Below, piece after piece: positions 25,146-34,152 of a stretch of DNA of 64,000 nucleotides. Under the pieces are notes generated by a model. The model ran no database searches and had not been told where the DNA came from. It was given only the letters and a program-made list of their open reading frames with translations. This DNA is from CBDAQA01 sp965247815 (GTDB lineage: Bacteria; Planctomycetota; Phycisphaerae; Tepidisphaerales; Tepidisphaeraceae). Location of the stretch: assembly GCA_965247815.1 (NCBI GenBank), contig CBDFHW010000022.1, positions 124,001 through 188,000 of the forward strand, read 5' to 3'. A program made the translations under genes and the position numbers. Positions within the stretch are counted from its first letter, which is position 1. Each line of letters opens with the position of its first letter.

Positions 25146-25958
25146 ATGGCAAACGACCACAGCATTCTTCGCGCGTGGCACGATCTGATCGTGTACGAGG
25201 AAACTGCGGAACGGCGGATCGAGTTTGATTGCCCGTCGCTGGTGGAGCCGCCGCAGATTACTGTGCCGGCGGCGGAGCTTTGGGCGGCGAAGGTGCCGGC
25301 GTGGGCGGCGGATCGCCGGGACCTGATCGTGCAACGGCTGCGAGTGCCGAACGCGCTGGTGTTCGAGCGCGGGATCACGCAGACGAGCGTGCAATCGCCG
25401 GACGGCACGTTTCGGGTGGACATGATTTCCGAGCCGGACGACCGGGCAGCGCCTTGGGAGACGACGCGGGTGGTCAACTTGCCGGGCGAGCACGTGGTTC
25501 TGGATCTTCCGTTGTACGCCGCGACTTCTTACGAGCTGAAATTTGCGTCACCCGGGGTCGTCGTTCTGCCGTTGACCGGAAGGTACGGCGCGAAGCATCT
25601 GATTTGGCTGCACGTGGTGAACGAGACTTTCGCGTCGCTTCCCGACGGGCCGGAGAAACCGCTGCCCGAGATTCTGGCTCTGTTGCAACTGACGGTCCCG
25701 AAGGCGCAGTTGTGGTACGCCAGGACAGAAAAACGGGCTCCGTTTCGCAGGGTGTATCGAGTCCTCGAGATCGTCGGGTGTCTGATTTTCGTCCTCGGTG
25801 GAATCTTCATGGCGTTCACCGCGCAGGCGACCAAAGACCGATGGATCGGGGCGGCGGGCGCGCTGTTCTTCGGCTTCTGCGGGTGGGCGTCCTGGTCGTC
25901 GGAAAATTATTCGCCGGCGCGAAGCAGGCAGTACACCGACCACGAAATGGATCGATAA
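25146..25958 (+). CDS. Unknown protein with two C-terminal membrane helices
   Basis: The 270 residues form a soluble N-terminal region of about 200 residues and two closely spaced transmembrane helices near the end (VLEIVGCLIFVLGGIFMAF and WIGAAGALFFGFCGWASW). I see no known domain; the soluble part is rich in beta-type stretches (TTRVVNLPGEHVVLDLPLYA). The hairpin of two helices suggests anchoring with the bulk in the cytoplasm. The start is the ATG at 25146; an earlier TTG at 25125 is possible. It is alone between a repeat region and the next gene. Confidence 0.6.
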   Translation: MANDHSILRAWHDLIVYEETAERRIEFDCPSLVEPPQITVPAAELWAAKVPAWAADRRDLIVQRLRVPNALVFERGITQTSVQSPDGTFRVDMISEPDDRAAPWETTRVVNLPGEHVVLDLPLYAATSYELKFASPGVVVLPLTGRYGAKHLIWLHVVNETFASLPDGPEKPLPEILALLQLTVPKAQLWYARTEKRAPFRRVYRVLEIVGCLIFVLGGIFMAFTAQATKDRWIGAAGALFFGFCGWASWSSENYSPARSRQYTDHEMDR

Positions 25959-26120
25959 CCCGGCGGGAAGTTTGGAAGCATTCGACTTTGCGTAAGCCTT
26001 TCGGCCTACAGGGCGGGTGCTGATCCGACTTGCGACCGACTCGACTTCTGCCCACAATCGAATCGAACCAACTCAATCTTTCAGGCTCTAAGTTGTTTCG
26101 AGAGGTCTGCGGGGTCCAAC

Positions 26121-28004
26121 ATGAACTGCGATCGAAAAAACCGCCGACGGGTTTTGACAGCCGTCGCTCTGCTCGCGATCTCGACCGCGACCGCGCCGGG
26201 TGACACGCTGGTCACCACGACCGGGCAAATCCTGATCGGGAAAGTCGCGAGAACGTCGACGGGGTACAGCGTCCGACCCGCCACGGGAGCCGCGATCGAG
26301 GTGGCGGCGGCCGACGTCAAACGCATCCTGATGGACCATTCGGAATCGTTGCCGACGATGCCCGAAGAAGAAGCGCCACCATCAATTTCACCATCGGCTG
26401 CCGCGCCCGGAAGCCCCGTGAGTCACGGCAAGACCGATCCGCGGACGATCAATGCACTGCTCGTCCAGGGCGAGACGGCATTCGCTGACGGCGCGTTCAC
26501 CGACGCCCGCGATTCGTTCGCCGACGCGTTGCTGGTCGACCCGACCAATCTCATCGCCGGGCGGGGGCTCGGGTTTGCGTACCTTCGATTAAACAAACCG
26601 ATGAAAGCGGCGAAACCTCTAGAAGTCGCCGCGGCACGGTCGCCGAAGCTCGACCGGTCGATGACCGTGGCGATCGCCGCTTCGTTGCTGACGTCGCACA
26701 ACCCGATGCGGGCGGTGAAGTACATCAAGACGTATTATGACAGCCACCCGACGCCGGTGGACGAACCGATGCTGAACGCGCTGGGGACGGTCATGAACCA
26801 GGTCGAGCCGTCCGCGAAGCGGGGGAGCCTGTTTCAGGACGCGGCGAAGTTGTACACCAGATTGAACGCGGAGCTGGAGAAAGCCCGACCGGGTCAAAAG
26901 CGGTGGGGCATCGAATGGCTGGACGTGGCCGAGGTGGACAGCAAGTTCAAGGCCCGCAACACCGCCCAGGCGAAGACCGACGACGCGGCGACGAAGGTGC
27001 AGGCGTTCGAAGTTCAGATCGCTTCGTTGAAAGGCGAGCTGTCGAACATCGGATTCATCGGCGGGCCGATCAACGCCCGAGCCGCCAAGGCGCAGCAGCT
27101 GCAGGTGAAGATCAATCAGTTGACGGGCGAGCAGACCGACGCGCAGACGATTCTCGACCAGCGGAATGAAGAACTGGCGAAGACGCCGAAACCGAATTTC
27201 CCGCCGGAGATCGCGACCGACGGCGTCGAGTTTTTCCCCGACCCGGCGACCGCGAGTGTGCCGGCCGCCCCGACCGAGGTCGCGTCGGCCGGTGGCGTGA
27301 CGAACGGCGGAACAACAAGCAGCGGCACCACGGTCACTGGCACGACCGCCGGCTTGCAGGTCACGCCGGGGCACCGGACTGACGGTCCCGCGAAGCCGCC
27401 GACCAACAACACTGCGACACCGCCGGACGACGCAGCTCCGCCGCAAAAATCGCCGACATCGATCCGGCATCTGACCCGCTACGCGGTGGCGTTCGCGGTC
27501 GCGCCGGACCTGTTGGTAACGGCCAGCGAGGCGGTCGCGGAGGCGTCCGACATTCATGTCGAAACCAGCACCGGGACGACGCTGCGGGCCGAAGTCATCC
27601 GCACGGATCAATCGGTCGGGTTGGCATTGCTCCGCGTCTCCGGCGCGCGAATGCCTTGCCTGGCGGTCGCGCCGGCAATGACCAACGGGGGCGTGCGGGC
27701 GTGGGGATTTCCGAACGTGAGCCTGTTCAACCCTGTGCCGCAGATGATGCCGTGCTCGGCGTCGGCGCCGTCGGCGAACGGCTGGTCGATCCGGTTTCAA
27801 TCCCCACCCCGGTTGCCGGGCGGACCGGTTCTGCAGGACGGGTTAGTGGTCGGCGTCGAGATGGGCTCACGTGACAGTGACCCGGCCGAGGTGCCCGGCG
27901 TCCCGCTCGCGGCGCTGAAAAAGTTGCTCGCCGACGACGCCAAACCGGGCACTCCGACCGCGGACGCAAAGTCGGCGATCGTGCAGGTCGTTGCCGATCA
28001 GTGA
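26121..28004 (+). CDS. Exported TPR protein with an inactive trypsin-like domain
   Basis: The 627-residue protein has a signal peptide (about 1-27, RRRVLTAVALLAISTATA). A short beta domain (DTLVTTTGQILIGKV) precedes TPR-like helices at about 110-200 (GETAFADGAFTDARDSFADA). A coiled coil follows at about 280-360, then a Thr/Pro/Gly linker. From about 450 a chymotrypsin-like fold is recognisable, but the catalytic triad is gone. The His site reads LLVTASEAVAEAS (normally T-N-A-H-V), the Asp site reads DQSVGLALLRV (normally D-L-A-L-L), and the Ser site reads PRLPGGPVL (normally GNSGGP). It is probably a periplasmic scaffold or sensor rather than a protease. Confidence 0.75.
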   Translation: MNCDRKNRRRVLTAVALLAISTATAPGDTLVTTTGQILIGKVARTSTGYSVRPATGAAIEVAAADVKRILMDHSESLPTMPEEEAPPSISPSAAAPGSPVSHGKTDPRTINALLVQGETAFADGAFTDARDSFADALLVDPTNLIAGRGLGFAYLRLNKPMKAAKPLEVAAARSPKLDRSMTVAIAASLLTSHNPMRAVKYIKTYYDSHPTPVDEPMLNALGTVMNQVEPSAKRGSLFQDAAKLYTRLNAELEKARPGQKRWGIEWLDVAEVDSKFKARNTAQAKTDDAATKVQAFEVQIASLKGELSNIGFIGGPINARAAKAQQLQVKINQLTGEQTDAQTILDQRNEELAKTPKPNFPPEIATDGVEFFPDPATASVPAAPTEVASAGGVTNGGTTSSGTTVTGTTAGLQVTPGHRTDGPAKPPTNNTATPPDDAAPPQKSPTSIRHLTRYAVAFAVAPDLLVTASEAVAEASDIHVETSTGTTLRAEVIRTDQSVGLALLRVSGARMPCLAVAPAMTNGGVRAWGFPNVSLFNPVPQMMPCSASAPSANGWSIRFQSPPRLPGGPVLQDGLVVGVEMGSRDSDPAEVPGVPLAALKKLLADDAKPGTPTADAKSAIVQVVADQ

Positions 28005-28044
28005 TCGTGTTCGCCCGTGCGTCAGTCTGATTAAAAGGGAGGAA

Positions 28045-28086
28045 TAAAAAAAGCGGATCGAAGGGGAGCCACCACTTTCGATCCGC
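28045..28086 (-). terminator. Rho-independent terminator downstream of galU
   Basis: On the minus strand, the stem GCGGATCGAA / TTCGATCCGC (28053-28062 and 28077-28086) is followed by TTTTTTATT. It lies about 120 bases after the galU stop and 40 bases after the convergent TPR gene. Confidence 0.75.
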
Positions 28087-28203
28087 GATGCAGTCTTGAA
28101 CTGTCGAGGACGAAGATATCCGATCAATTAAAATCGTCAACACTGAAGTGATTGAAAAACAGTCGCGCCGCGGGCGAAATTTTTTCGCGTCGGTCTCGCG
28201 GGC

Positions 28204-29076
28204 TCAGCGCGCGAGCAGTTCATTGAGCATCGGCGTGAGTTGTTTCCAGATCGTTTCGTCCGCGGCGGCGAACGCGATGTTGGTCTTCAACCAATCGAGT
28301 GGATTTCCGATGTCGTGACGTTTGCTGTTGAGCACGACGCCGTGCATCGGCTCGCGACCGGCGAGCATCTGCAGTGCGTCGGTGAGCTGAATCTCCCCGC
28401 CTTTACCGGGCTTCACGTCGTCAATGCAGGCGAAGATGCCGGGCGTGAGCACGTACCGCGCGGCGATCGCGAGCCGGCTCGGCGCATTCTCGACCGACGG
28501 TTTTTCCACCAGCCGATCGATGCGGATGACGCCGTCGCGGACGCTCGTTCCGCCCACGATGCCGTACCGGCCGACCTTTTCCGCCGGGACTTCCTCCAAC
28601 CCGATGACCGATGTTCCGAACTCGCGGTACGCGGCGAGCAGTTGCGACGACGCGCCCTGGTCACCGCCGCTGAAGATCGTGTCACCGAGCAGGCACAGGA
28701 AGGCTTCGTCACCGACGTGACCGCGGGCCTGTGCGACGGCGTCGCCGAGCCCGCGCGGCTCGGCCTGCGTGACCGGGTGCACTTTCACTTTCGCGATCAG
28801 TTTGTCGATCGATTCGAGCAGTGACGCTTTCCCGGACGCGACGAGCCGGTCGTGCAGAACGATGTTGGGCTCGAAATGATTCAGCAGCGCGCGCTTCTGT
28901 GCCGAGGTGATCAGCAGAACGTCGTCGATGCCGGCGTCGGCGGCTTCCTGCACGACGTACTGGATCGTCGGGCGGTCCAACACCGGGAGCAACTCTTTGG
29001 GCAACGACTTGGCGGCGGGGAGCATGCGCGTGCCGAAACCGGCGGCGGGAATCACGGCCTTGTGGAGAGTCTTCAT
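28204..29076 (-). CDS. galU: UTP--glucose-1-phosphate uridylyltransferase
   Basis: The 290-residue nucleotidyltransferase makes UDP-glucose from UTP and glucose-1-phosphate for cell-surface glycans. The nucleotide loop is PAAGFGTRMLPAAKSLPKEL, with the key Arg and Lys. Conserved blocks YVVQEAADAGIDDVLLIT, FLCLLGDTIF, IVEKPS-type LVEKPSVENAPS and GGEIQLTDAL follow as in GalU. The length is normal (about 290-300). The start is the ATG at 29076. It lies downstream of, and on the same strand as, the SCO/DUF420 operon, 55 bases after the small CPMC gene, and may be cotranscribed. Confidence 0.94.
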   Translation of the reverse strand: MKTLHKAVIPAAGFGTRMLPAAKSLPKELLPVLDRPTIQYVVQEAADAGIDDVLLITSAQKRALLNHFEPNIVLHDRLVASGKASLLESIDKLIAKVKVHPVTQAEPRGLGDAVAQARGHVGDEAFLCLLGDTIFSGGDQGASSQLLAAYREFGTSVIGLEEVPAEKVGRYGIVGGTSVRDGVIRIDRLVEKPSVENAPSRLAIAARYVLTPGIFACIDDVKPGKGGEIQLTDALQMLAGREPMHGVVLNSKRHDIGNPLDWLKTNIAFAAADETIWKQLTPMLNELLAR

Positions 29077-29130
29077 GCGGCGAAATATAAGGCAGAATCT
29101 GAAATGGCAATTATCGCCGGAACGGGAACG

Positions 29131-29391
29131 TCACGGCTCGGGGTTCTTTGCTGCCGCTTTATAGAGCGTCACACCGGTGAACCCCGCGACACCGGCGAGC
29201 CCGGCGAGCATGGCGTAGATGCTGTTGTTGAAACCGAGCGTGGCGGCTTCGGCGGTTTGCGAGCCCGCGGGCGCGTCGGTCGTCACCGAGTCCTTACACA
29301 TCGGGCAAGCCGAGGTAATTGAAGGGCGTGCGAACAGGATCATTCCCGAAATGAACAGAACAGAAAAAGCGTGGAGCGATCGATTGTTCAT
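29131..29391 (-). CDS. Small membrane protein with an N-terminal CPMCKDS motif
   Basis: An 86-residue protein with a signal-type helix (LHAFSVLFISGMILFARP), then CPMCKDS and a second helix (YAMLAGLAGVAGFTGVTLY). The two cysteines, exposed just after the cleavage site, could bind copper or haem, or form a disulfide. It follows the DUF420 gene by 7 bases (or overlaps it, if the ATG at 29409 is used), so it belongs to the same operon as SCO and may help build a haem-copper oxidase. This role is inferred from context only. Confidence 0.65.
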   Translation of the reverse strand: MNNRSLHAFSVLFISGMILFARPSITSACPMCKDSVTTDAPAGSQTAEAATLGFNNSIYAMLAGLAGVAGFTGVTLYKAAAKNPEP

Positions 29392-29398
29392 TTTCGGC

Positions 29399-29977
29399 TC
29401 ATCCGACATAAATCTTCAGCATGGCGAACACGACAACGCCGGTGATCGAAACGTATAACCAGATGGGAAACGTGAACCGCGAAACGAGTTTGTGCAGAGC
29501 GTATCGGCCCGACAGCGACAGGTAGAAACTGCTCAGAATTAAAGGTACCGCGACGGCCGACAGGACAATGTGGGAGATCAGGATTGCCAAATAGACCGGC
29601 CTGATGGAGACGTGCGGAAACCGCGTATCGCCGTGTGCGTTGTGGTAGATGACGTAGCAGACGAAGAACAATGCCGAGCTGGCCAGTGCCGACAGCATCA
29701 GCTGCATGTGCAGGCGATAACGGCGTCTCAGGATCGCGGTCAGCCCGCCGATTAGGAAGATCGTGCTGAGGGAATTAAACCCGGCGTTGACGGCCGGCAG
29801 GGCGGAGATGATCTGCGAGTGGTACCCCGCCGCCTGTTTGATGTAGACGAGCCAGAACAGGAACGCGAAGACGACCGCGCTAAGCACGAGAATGGCTGCG
29901 AAAGCCTGACGGTTGCTGATCGACCGGAACGCGGGGACCTGTATCTGTGATTGAATGGATTGATCGGTCGTCGTCAT
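29399..29977 (-). CDS. DUF420 membrane protein (CtaM/YozB-like)
   Basis: The 192-residue protein has about five transmembrane helices, with conserved histidines in YHSQII, LHMQLM, HNAHGD and SHIVLS. This fits the DUF420 family, whose Gram-positive members (CtaM/YozB) are needed for maturation of haem-copper cytochrome oxidases. It lies directly between an SCO gene and the small CPMC gene, which supports an oxidase-assembly role. No cytochrome oxidase structural gene is in the window. The start is the ATG at 29977. Confidence 0.85.
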   Translation of the reverse strand: MTTTDQSIQSQIQVPAFRSISNRQAFAAILVLSAVVFAFLFWLVYIKQAAGYHSQIISALPAVNAGFNSLSTIFLIGGLTAILRRRYRLHMQLMLSALASSALFFVCYVIYHNAHGDTRFPHVSIRPVYLAILISHIVLSAVAVPLILSSFYLSLSGRYALHKLVSRFTFPIWLYVSITGVVVFAMLKIYVG

Positions 29978-30114
29978 CGGTTGCCCGGGGTGAAAATTTC
30001 GGCGTTACGGCTTTTGCGATCGTCGGCAAGCCGGTGACTCGTTGTCGCCCGCGTGTCTCGTTGTGGCGATAAATTGGAGCGAGCTTCGAATAAAAACCGC
30101 CGTGACGGCGAGCA

Positions 30115-30138
30115 CACGGGCGGGACGCCCGTGCCACG
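30115..30138. repeat. Palindromic repeat, family B
   Basis: The hairpin CACGGGCGGGACGCCCGTG followed by CCACG, in the 193-base gap between the SCO and DUF420 genes. It matches the pair at 22794 and 22862. This is the repeat that gives spurious GRDARAT/ARASCPC peptides when translated. Confidence 0.75.
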
Positions 30139-30170
30139 GATGCTTTCGCTGTTTGAAAGTCTTGAATACC

Positions 30171-30818
30171 TCAATCTTTCGCCTCGGTGAGCGATTGGGC
30201 GTCGGCGATTAACTTTTTCATGTAACCGGCGTCCTTGTAATCGTACACACCGCGAACTTTTCCGCCGCGGTCGACCAGGAGGAAATGGCTGCTGTGCATG
30301 ACCTGGTGCTCGGCGTCCCCGGGCCCGACGGCGAGTTTCATTCCGACAGACACTTTCCATATGCCTTCTTTGTCACCGGTCAGAAAATGCCAGCGCGACA
30401 GGTCTGCCCGATTTTGATCGGCGTACTGCTTCAATACCCGGGGGGTGTCGTGTTCCGGGTCGACCGAGAACGACACCATCTGCACCGGTGAACCCGGCGT
30501 CGCGTTCTGAAAATCGGCGAACTGCCGGGTCATCAGCGGGCACATGCTCGGGCAGGTCGTGAAGACGAAATCGGCGACCCAGACTTTGCCGCGGAGCTGT
30601 TCGCTGCTGAATGATTTCCCGTCCTGGTCGGTCAGTGTGAATGCGGGGGCGTCGAACATCGGGCGGAGCCGGGTGGCGGCATCTTCGGTGTCGGCATAGG
30701 TGTGGGCGGCGGGGGGTGTGCCGTCGCGCTGCCGGAAATACCACGCGCCGGCGGAGACGGCGCCGATGGTCAGCCCGGCGGCGACCCACGCGGCGATCAT
30801 CATGGTCTTCTGTTTCAT
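30171..30818 (-). CDS. SCO1/SenC-family copper chaperone
   Basis: A 215-residue thioredoxin-fold protein, anchored by one N-terminal helix (MMIAAWVAAGLTIGAVSAGA) with its domain outside the cytoplasm. The copper ligands are CPSMC (Cys89, Cys93) and His178 in HSSHFLLVD. SCO proteins deliver copper to the CuA site of cytochrome c oxidase or act as thiol redox proteins. The context (ABC-2 permease before, DUF420 after) points to oxidase assembly. I chose the ATG at 30818, just before the membrane helix; a TTG at 30860 would add 14 residues. Confidence 0.9.
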   Translation of the reverse strand: MKQKTMMIAAWVAAGLTIGAVSAGAWYFRQRDGTPPAAHTYADTEDAATRLRPMFDAPAFTLTDQDGKSFSSEQLRGKVWVADFVFTTCPSMCPLMTRQFADFQNATPGSPVQMVSFSVDPEHDTPRVLKQYADQNRADLSRWHFLTGDKEGIWKVSVGMKLAVGPGDAEHQVMHSSHFLLVDRGGKVRGVYDYKDAGYMKKLIADAQSLTEAKD

Positions 30819-30863
30819 CAGCACGGTGCTCGTTGTCGTCACTGTTTTAACCAATGGCAAAGA

Positions 30864-31715
30864 CTACAGAAGGTCGGCGGAGATGCGCTTGCGGGCGATC
30901 CCGCTGGCCAGGCCGAACAACCCGCCGGCCATCAGTACGCTGATCGCTAGGCAGGTCAGGAACCCGGGTGATTGGCTGATGACGTTCGGGTCACCGCGGT
31001 AAAGACATTGCCGGAGCCCGTCCAGGCCGTAGGTCAGGGGGTTGGCGAGCATGACCCAGCGGATCACGCCGGCCGCCCCGGACGCGGGGAACAACGCGCC
31101 GGACAGGAACCACATCGGCATCAGGAACAGATTCATGATCGCGTGGAAGCCCTGTGTGGAGCTCATCCGCCAGGCGATGCAGAAACCCAGGGCGGTTAAG
31201 GAAAAGGACATTACGAGCATCATCAGAAGCGCGCCGAAGAATCCGAGCAGCGTGAAGTGGATGCCGGTCGTCGGCGCGAGGAGCAGGAATAGAAATCCCT
31301 GCCCGAACGCGAGCACGGTTCCGCCGAGCACTTTGCCCAGGACGATCGCCATGCGGGGGACCGGGGCGACGAGCACCGATTGCAAAAATCCTTCCCGCCG
31401 GTCTTCGATGATCGAGATGGTCGAGAAGATCGCGGTGAACAGCAGGATCATGAGGATCGTGCCGGCGAAGAAATATTCGATGAACCCGCCGCCGCGCGTG
31501 AGGCCGGCGCCGTTAAAGCTGTGCTGCATGCCGAGCCCGATGAAGAGCCAGAACATGACCGGCGTTGCCAGCGAGCCGATGATGCGGGTGCGTTGCCTGA
31601 GGAACCGAACCAGTTCGCGTTGGCACAGGGAGAGCGCGGGGCGGAACAGCCCGGGCCGGCTGACCGCCGGGGTCGAGTCTGCGAACGAGTTGGTAGAAAT
31701 CGTCTGAGTGCTCAT
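30864..31715 (-). CDS. ABC-2 type transporter permease
   Basis: The 283-residue protein is an ABC-2 membrane subunit with six predicted helices and the family signature around MNLFLMPMWFLSGALFPASG. The N-terminal half has ELVRFLRQRTRIIGSLATP, then FFAGTILMILLFTAIFSTIS and IIEDRREGFLQSVLVAPVPR, all typical of daunorubicin/Nod-type exporters. The ATPase partner is not present in the window. SCO follows 45 bases downstream, so it heads the maturation-like operon. In oxidase clusters such permeases are common, but the cargo is unknown. The start is the ATG at 31715. Confidence 0.88.
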   Translation of the reverse strand: MSTQTISTNSFADSTPAVSRPGLFRPALSLCQRELVRFLRQRTRIIGSLATPVMFWLFIGLGMQHSFNGAGLTRGGGFIEYFFAGTILMILLFTAIFSTISIIEDRREGFLQSVLVAPVPRMAIVLGKVLGGTVLAFGQGFLFLLLAPTTGIHFTLLGFFGALLMMLVMSFSLTALGFCIAWRMSSTQGFHAIMNLFLMPMWFLSGALFPASGAAGVIRWVMLANPLTYGLDGLRQCLYRGDPNVISQSPGFLTCLAISVLMAGGLFGLASGIARKRISADLL

Positions 31716-31855
31716 GACTCACCGATCATACCGCTGCAGCCGGGCCCGTGTGAATCGGCGGGCAACGGGTTGTTATTTCTGAAACCTGACACGTCGGCAC
31801 ACGATCGCGCGGCAACTCTCAGCGGGTTGCCGGTTGACGCGGGGCGGGAACCGCG

Positions 31856-31884
31856 TTGCGTCTGCGACGGGCCAATTGTAGTAT
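31856..31884 (+). promoter_or_regulatory. Candidate sigma-70 promoter of hpnC-hpnD
   Basis: TTGCGT (31856-31861) and TAGTAT (31879-31884) are separated by 17 bases, 128 bases ahead of the hpnC start. The remaining gap from 31716 shows no other feature. Confidence 0.4.
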
Positions 31885-32011
31885 CAATCCGAGCAAGCCA
31901 GTGGTTTTTCGCCGGTCCCGGATATCAGGGACCTGAAAAAGCCTCAGGGCCGGGCGGACGGCAGGGGTCGTTCGCGGTGGCTGTAAATTCTCTGCCGGCA
32001 GGCGGTTGTTG

Positions 32012-33070
32012 ATGGAACAGATTCTGACAACCAGCGACGTGGCGGTCTATCCAGCCGCGGCTGATTCGAAGTCCATTGGCACCGCGGACGCTGTCGGCGG
32101 GGCATCCCACGCGTGGCCCGAGACCGTCCGAATGGCCTTCGCCGCTCCTACAGACGCCGAGACTGCGCAGGCGTTTACATGGAAGCTGGCACACTCTCAT
32201 TACGAAAATTTCTCTGTCGTGTCCGCTTTGTTGCCGCGGGCGTATCGACAGGACTTCTGCAATATTTATGCGTTCTGCCGGATCGCCGACGACCTGAGCG
32301 ATGAAGTGGCCGACCGGGAGCAGTCGCTGAGGCTGCTTGCGGCGTTTCGCCGATCGACGCAGGCGATGTTCGATGGCAAGCCTGACGCGATTGCGTTCTC
32401 CGCGCTCGAGGCGACCGTTCGGGCCCACGACATCCCGATCCAGCCTTTCCTGGATTTGATCGACGCATTCGAGCAGGACCAGCGAGTCGACCGATATCAG
32501 ACGTACGACCAGCTTCGTGACTACTGCCGACGAAGTGCGGACCCGGTCGGCAGGCTTGTTCTATATGTCTGTGGTTACCGCGACCAGGCCCGGCAGCAGC
32601 TTTCCGATTGCACCTGCACGGCGTTGCAGCTCGCGAATTTCTGGCAGGACGTGCTGGGCGACCTGACCGAACGGGACCGCGTTTATCTCCCGGCAGAGAC
32701 GATGGCCCGGTTCGGCGTGACCGAAGCGCAACTGCGGGCCGGGACCTGCGACGACAACTACCGTCGGTGTATCGAATTCGAAGTGGACCGCGCGCAGTCG
32801 TTGCTGGACCAGGGCGACGCGCTGCTGCCGATGCTGGATGAAAGTGTTCGGCCGCAGATCGCGTTGTTCGGGCAGGGCGGGAAGGCGATCCTGCATGCGA
32901 TTCGCAGGCAAAATTACGACACGCTGACGGCGCGGCCGTCGCTGTCCAAGTGGCAAAAAGGCGGGTTGGTATTTCGCGCAATGGTCGGAAAATTACGGCA
33001 AAAACTTCAAGGTGACCCGGCCGGGACGGTCGACGACGGGCCTGCCGCCGACGACAGGGGGCAGGTTTGA
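32012..33070 (+). CDS. hpnC: Squalene synthesis enzyme HpnC
   Basis: A 352-residue trans-isoprenyl diphosphate synthase-like protein (squalene/phytoene synthase fold). HpnC converts presqualene diphosphate to hydroxysqualene. The HpnC-type stretch HYENFSVVSALLPR and NIYAFCRIADDLSDE carries the first Asp-rich site; LANFWQDVLGDLTERDRVYLP carries the second. The N-terminal 40 residues are an extension. hpnD follows with a 4-base overlap. hpnE, the last enzyme, is not next to them. The start ATG at 32012 follows two in-frame TTG codons that could also serve. The product would feed hopanoids, carotenoids or squalene itself. Confidence 0.9.
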   Translation: MEQILTTSDVAVYPAAADSKSIGTADAVGGASHAWPETVRMAFAAPTDAETAQAFTWKLAHSHYENFSVVSALLPRAYRQDFCNIYAFCRIADDLSDEVADREQSLRLLAAFRRSTQAMFDGKPDAIAFSALEATVRAHDIPIQPFLDLIDAFEQDQRVDRYQTYDQLRDYCRRSADPVGRLVLYVCGYRDQARQQLSDCTCTALQLANFWQDVLGDLTERDRVYLPAETMARFGVTEAQLRAGTCDDNYRRCIEFEVDRAQSLLDQGDALLPMLDESVRPQIALFGQGGKAILHAIRRQNYDTLTARPSLSKWQKGGLVFRAMVGKLRQKLQGDPAGTVDDGPAADDRGQV

Positions 33071-33996
33071 GCGTGCTCACCACCGAAACCCTGCCCGGAA
33101 CCGGACTGGCCCGGTCGCGCGAGTTCTGCGAGCACGTCACGCGGACGCAGGCGAAGAATTTCTATTACGGCCTGAAGCTGCTACCCGAGCCCAAGCGGTC
33201 GGCCATGTTCACCCTTTACGCGTACATGCGGCTCGTGGACGACATCGCCGACGAGGAAGACGGTCGAAGCCTCTCGCAACGAATCGACGAGCTGGAAGCG
33301 TGGCGGGAGCAGACGCATTCGGTATTCGTCGGCGGCGGTGGGGACCACACTGACCCGCCGACGCTCGGACGCATCGCCGACGCCGGCCGCGACCTGTGGC
33401 CCGCGTTCGCCGAGATGGTCCGGGCCTACAACGTCCCGCGTCACCTGTTCGATGACGTGATTGCCGGGCAACGGCAGGACCTGGAACCCGAACCGTTCGA
33501 GACGTTCGATCAACTGCACACGTATTGCTATCGCGTGGCCGGGGTGGTCGGCTTGGCCAGCATTTACATCTGGGGATTTGTCGGCGGCGCCGAGACCGAA
33601 AAACTGGCGATCGACCGCGGGGTGGCTTTTCAACTGACCAATATTCTCAGAGACCTCCGCGAGGACGCCGCCCGCGGGCGAACGTATCTACCGCTTGAAG
33701 ACCTGGCTGTAATGAACGTGACCGAGGAAGACCTCCGCGGCACCCGGGGCGGGCAGGCGTTCAACGAGCTGATGCGGTTCGAGATCGCCCGGGCCGAAGA
33801 TTATTACGCCAAGAGCGCACCGCTCGAGCAGCGGATCCAGCGCGACAGTCGCCCCACGCTGGTGGCGATGACGCAGATCTACCACCGGCTTCTGAAGAAA
33901 GTCGCCGTCCAACCCGAACGCGTCCTGCGTGAGCGCGTATCACTGTCTCTGCTGAGCAAGCTGATGATCGGCTGGCGTGCGGCACGGTCCCGGTGA
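33067..33996 (+). CDS. hpnD: Presqualene diphosphate synthase HpnD
   Basis: The 309-residue enzyme condenses two farnesyl diphosphates into presqualene diphosphate. Conserved sites are AKNFYYGLKLLP, the first Asp site RLVDDIADEE, YCYRVAGVVGLAS, and the second Asp site QLTNILRDLREDAARGRTYLP (minus its first residue). It starts with a TTG at 33067 that overlaps the hpnC stop, or with the GTG at 33073; there is no ATG nearby. The paralogous genes hpnC and hpnD are translationally coupled, as in other bacteria with the HpnCDE route. Confidence 0.93.
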   Translation: MSVLTTETLPGTGLARSREFCEHVTRTQAKNFYYGLKLLPEPKRSAMFTLYAYMRLVDDIADEEDGRSLSQRIDELEAWREQTHSVFVGGGGDHTDPPTLGRIADAGRDLWPAFAEMVRAYNVPRHLFDDVIAGQRQDLEPEPFETFDQLHTYCYRVAGVVGLASIYIWGFVGGAETEKLAIDRGVAFQLTNILRDLREDAARGRTYLPLEDLAVMNVTEEDLRGTRGGQAFNELMRFEIARAEDYYAKSAPLEQRIQRDSRPTLVAMTQIYHRLLKKVAVQPERVLRERVSLSLLSKLMIGWRAARSR

Positions 33997-34152
33997 GTCG
34001 TTGGTCGCGAAGCACACTCCCATATTAGATAGGACCGAAGTGTGAAGTGTCGGGCGGGGTTTTTGCGCGCAAGTCTTGAATAAACTGACAGTAAAAATTA
34101 TTTCGGGTGTTCGAGTGCGTCTCGGAAAGTGCAGCGGCACCCGCGAGCGAAG

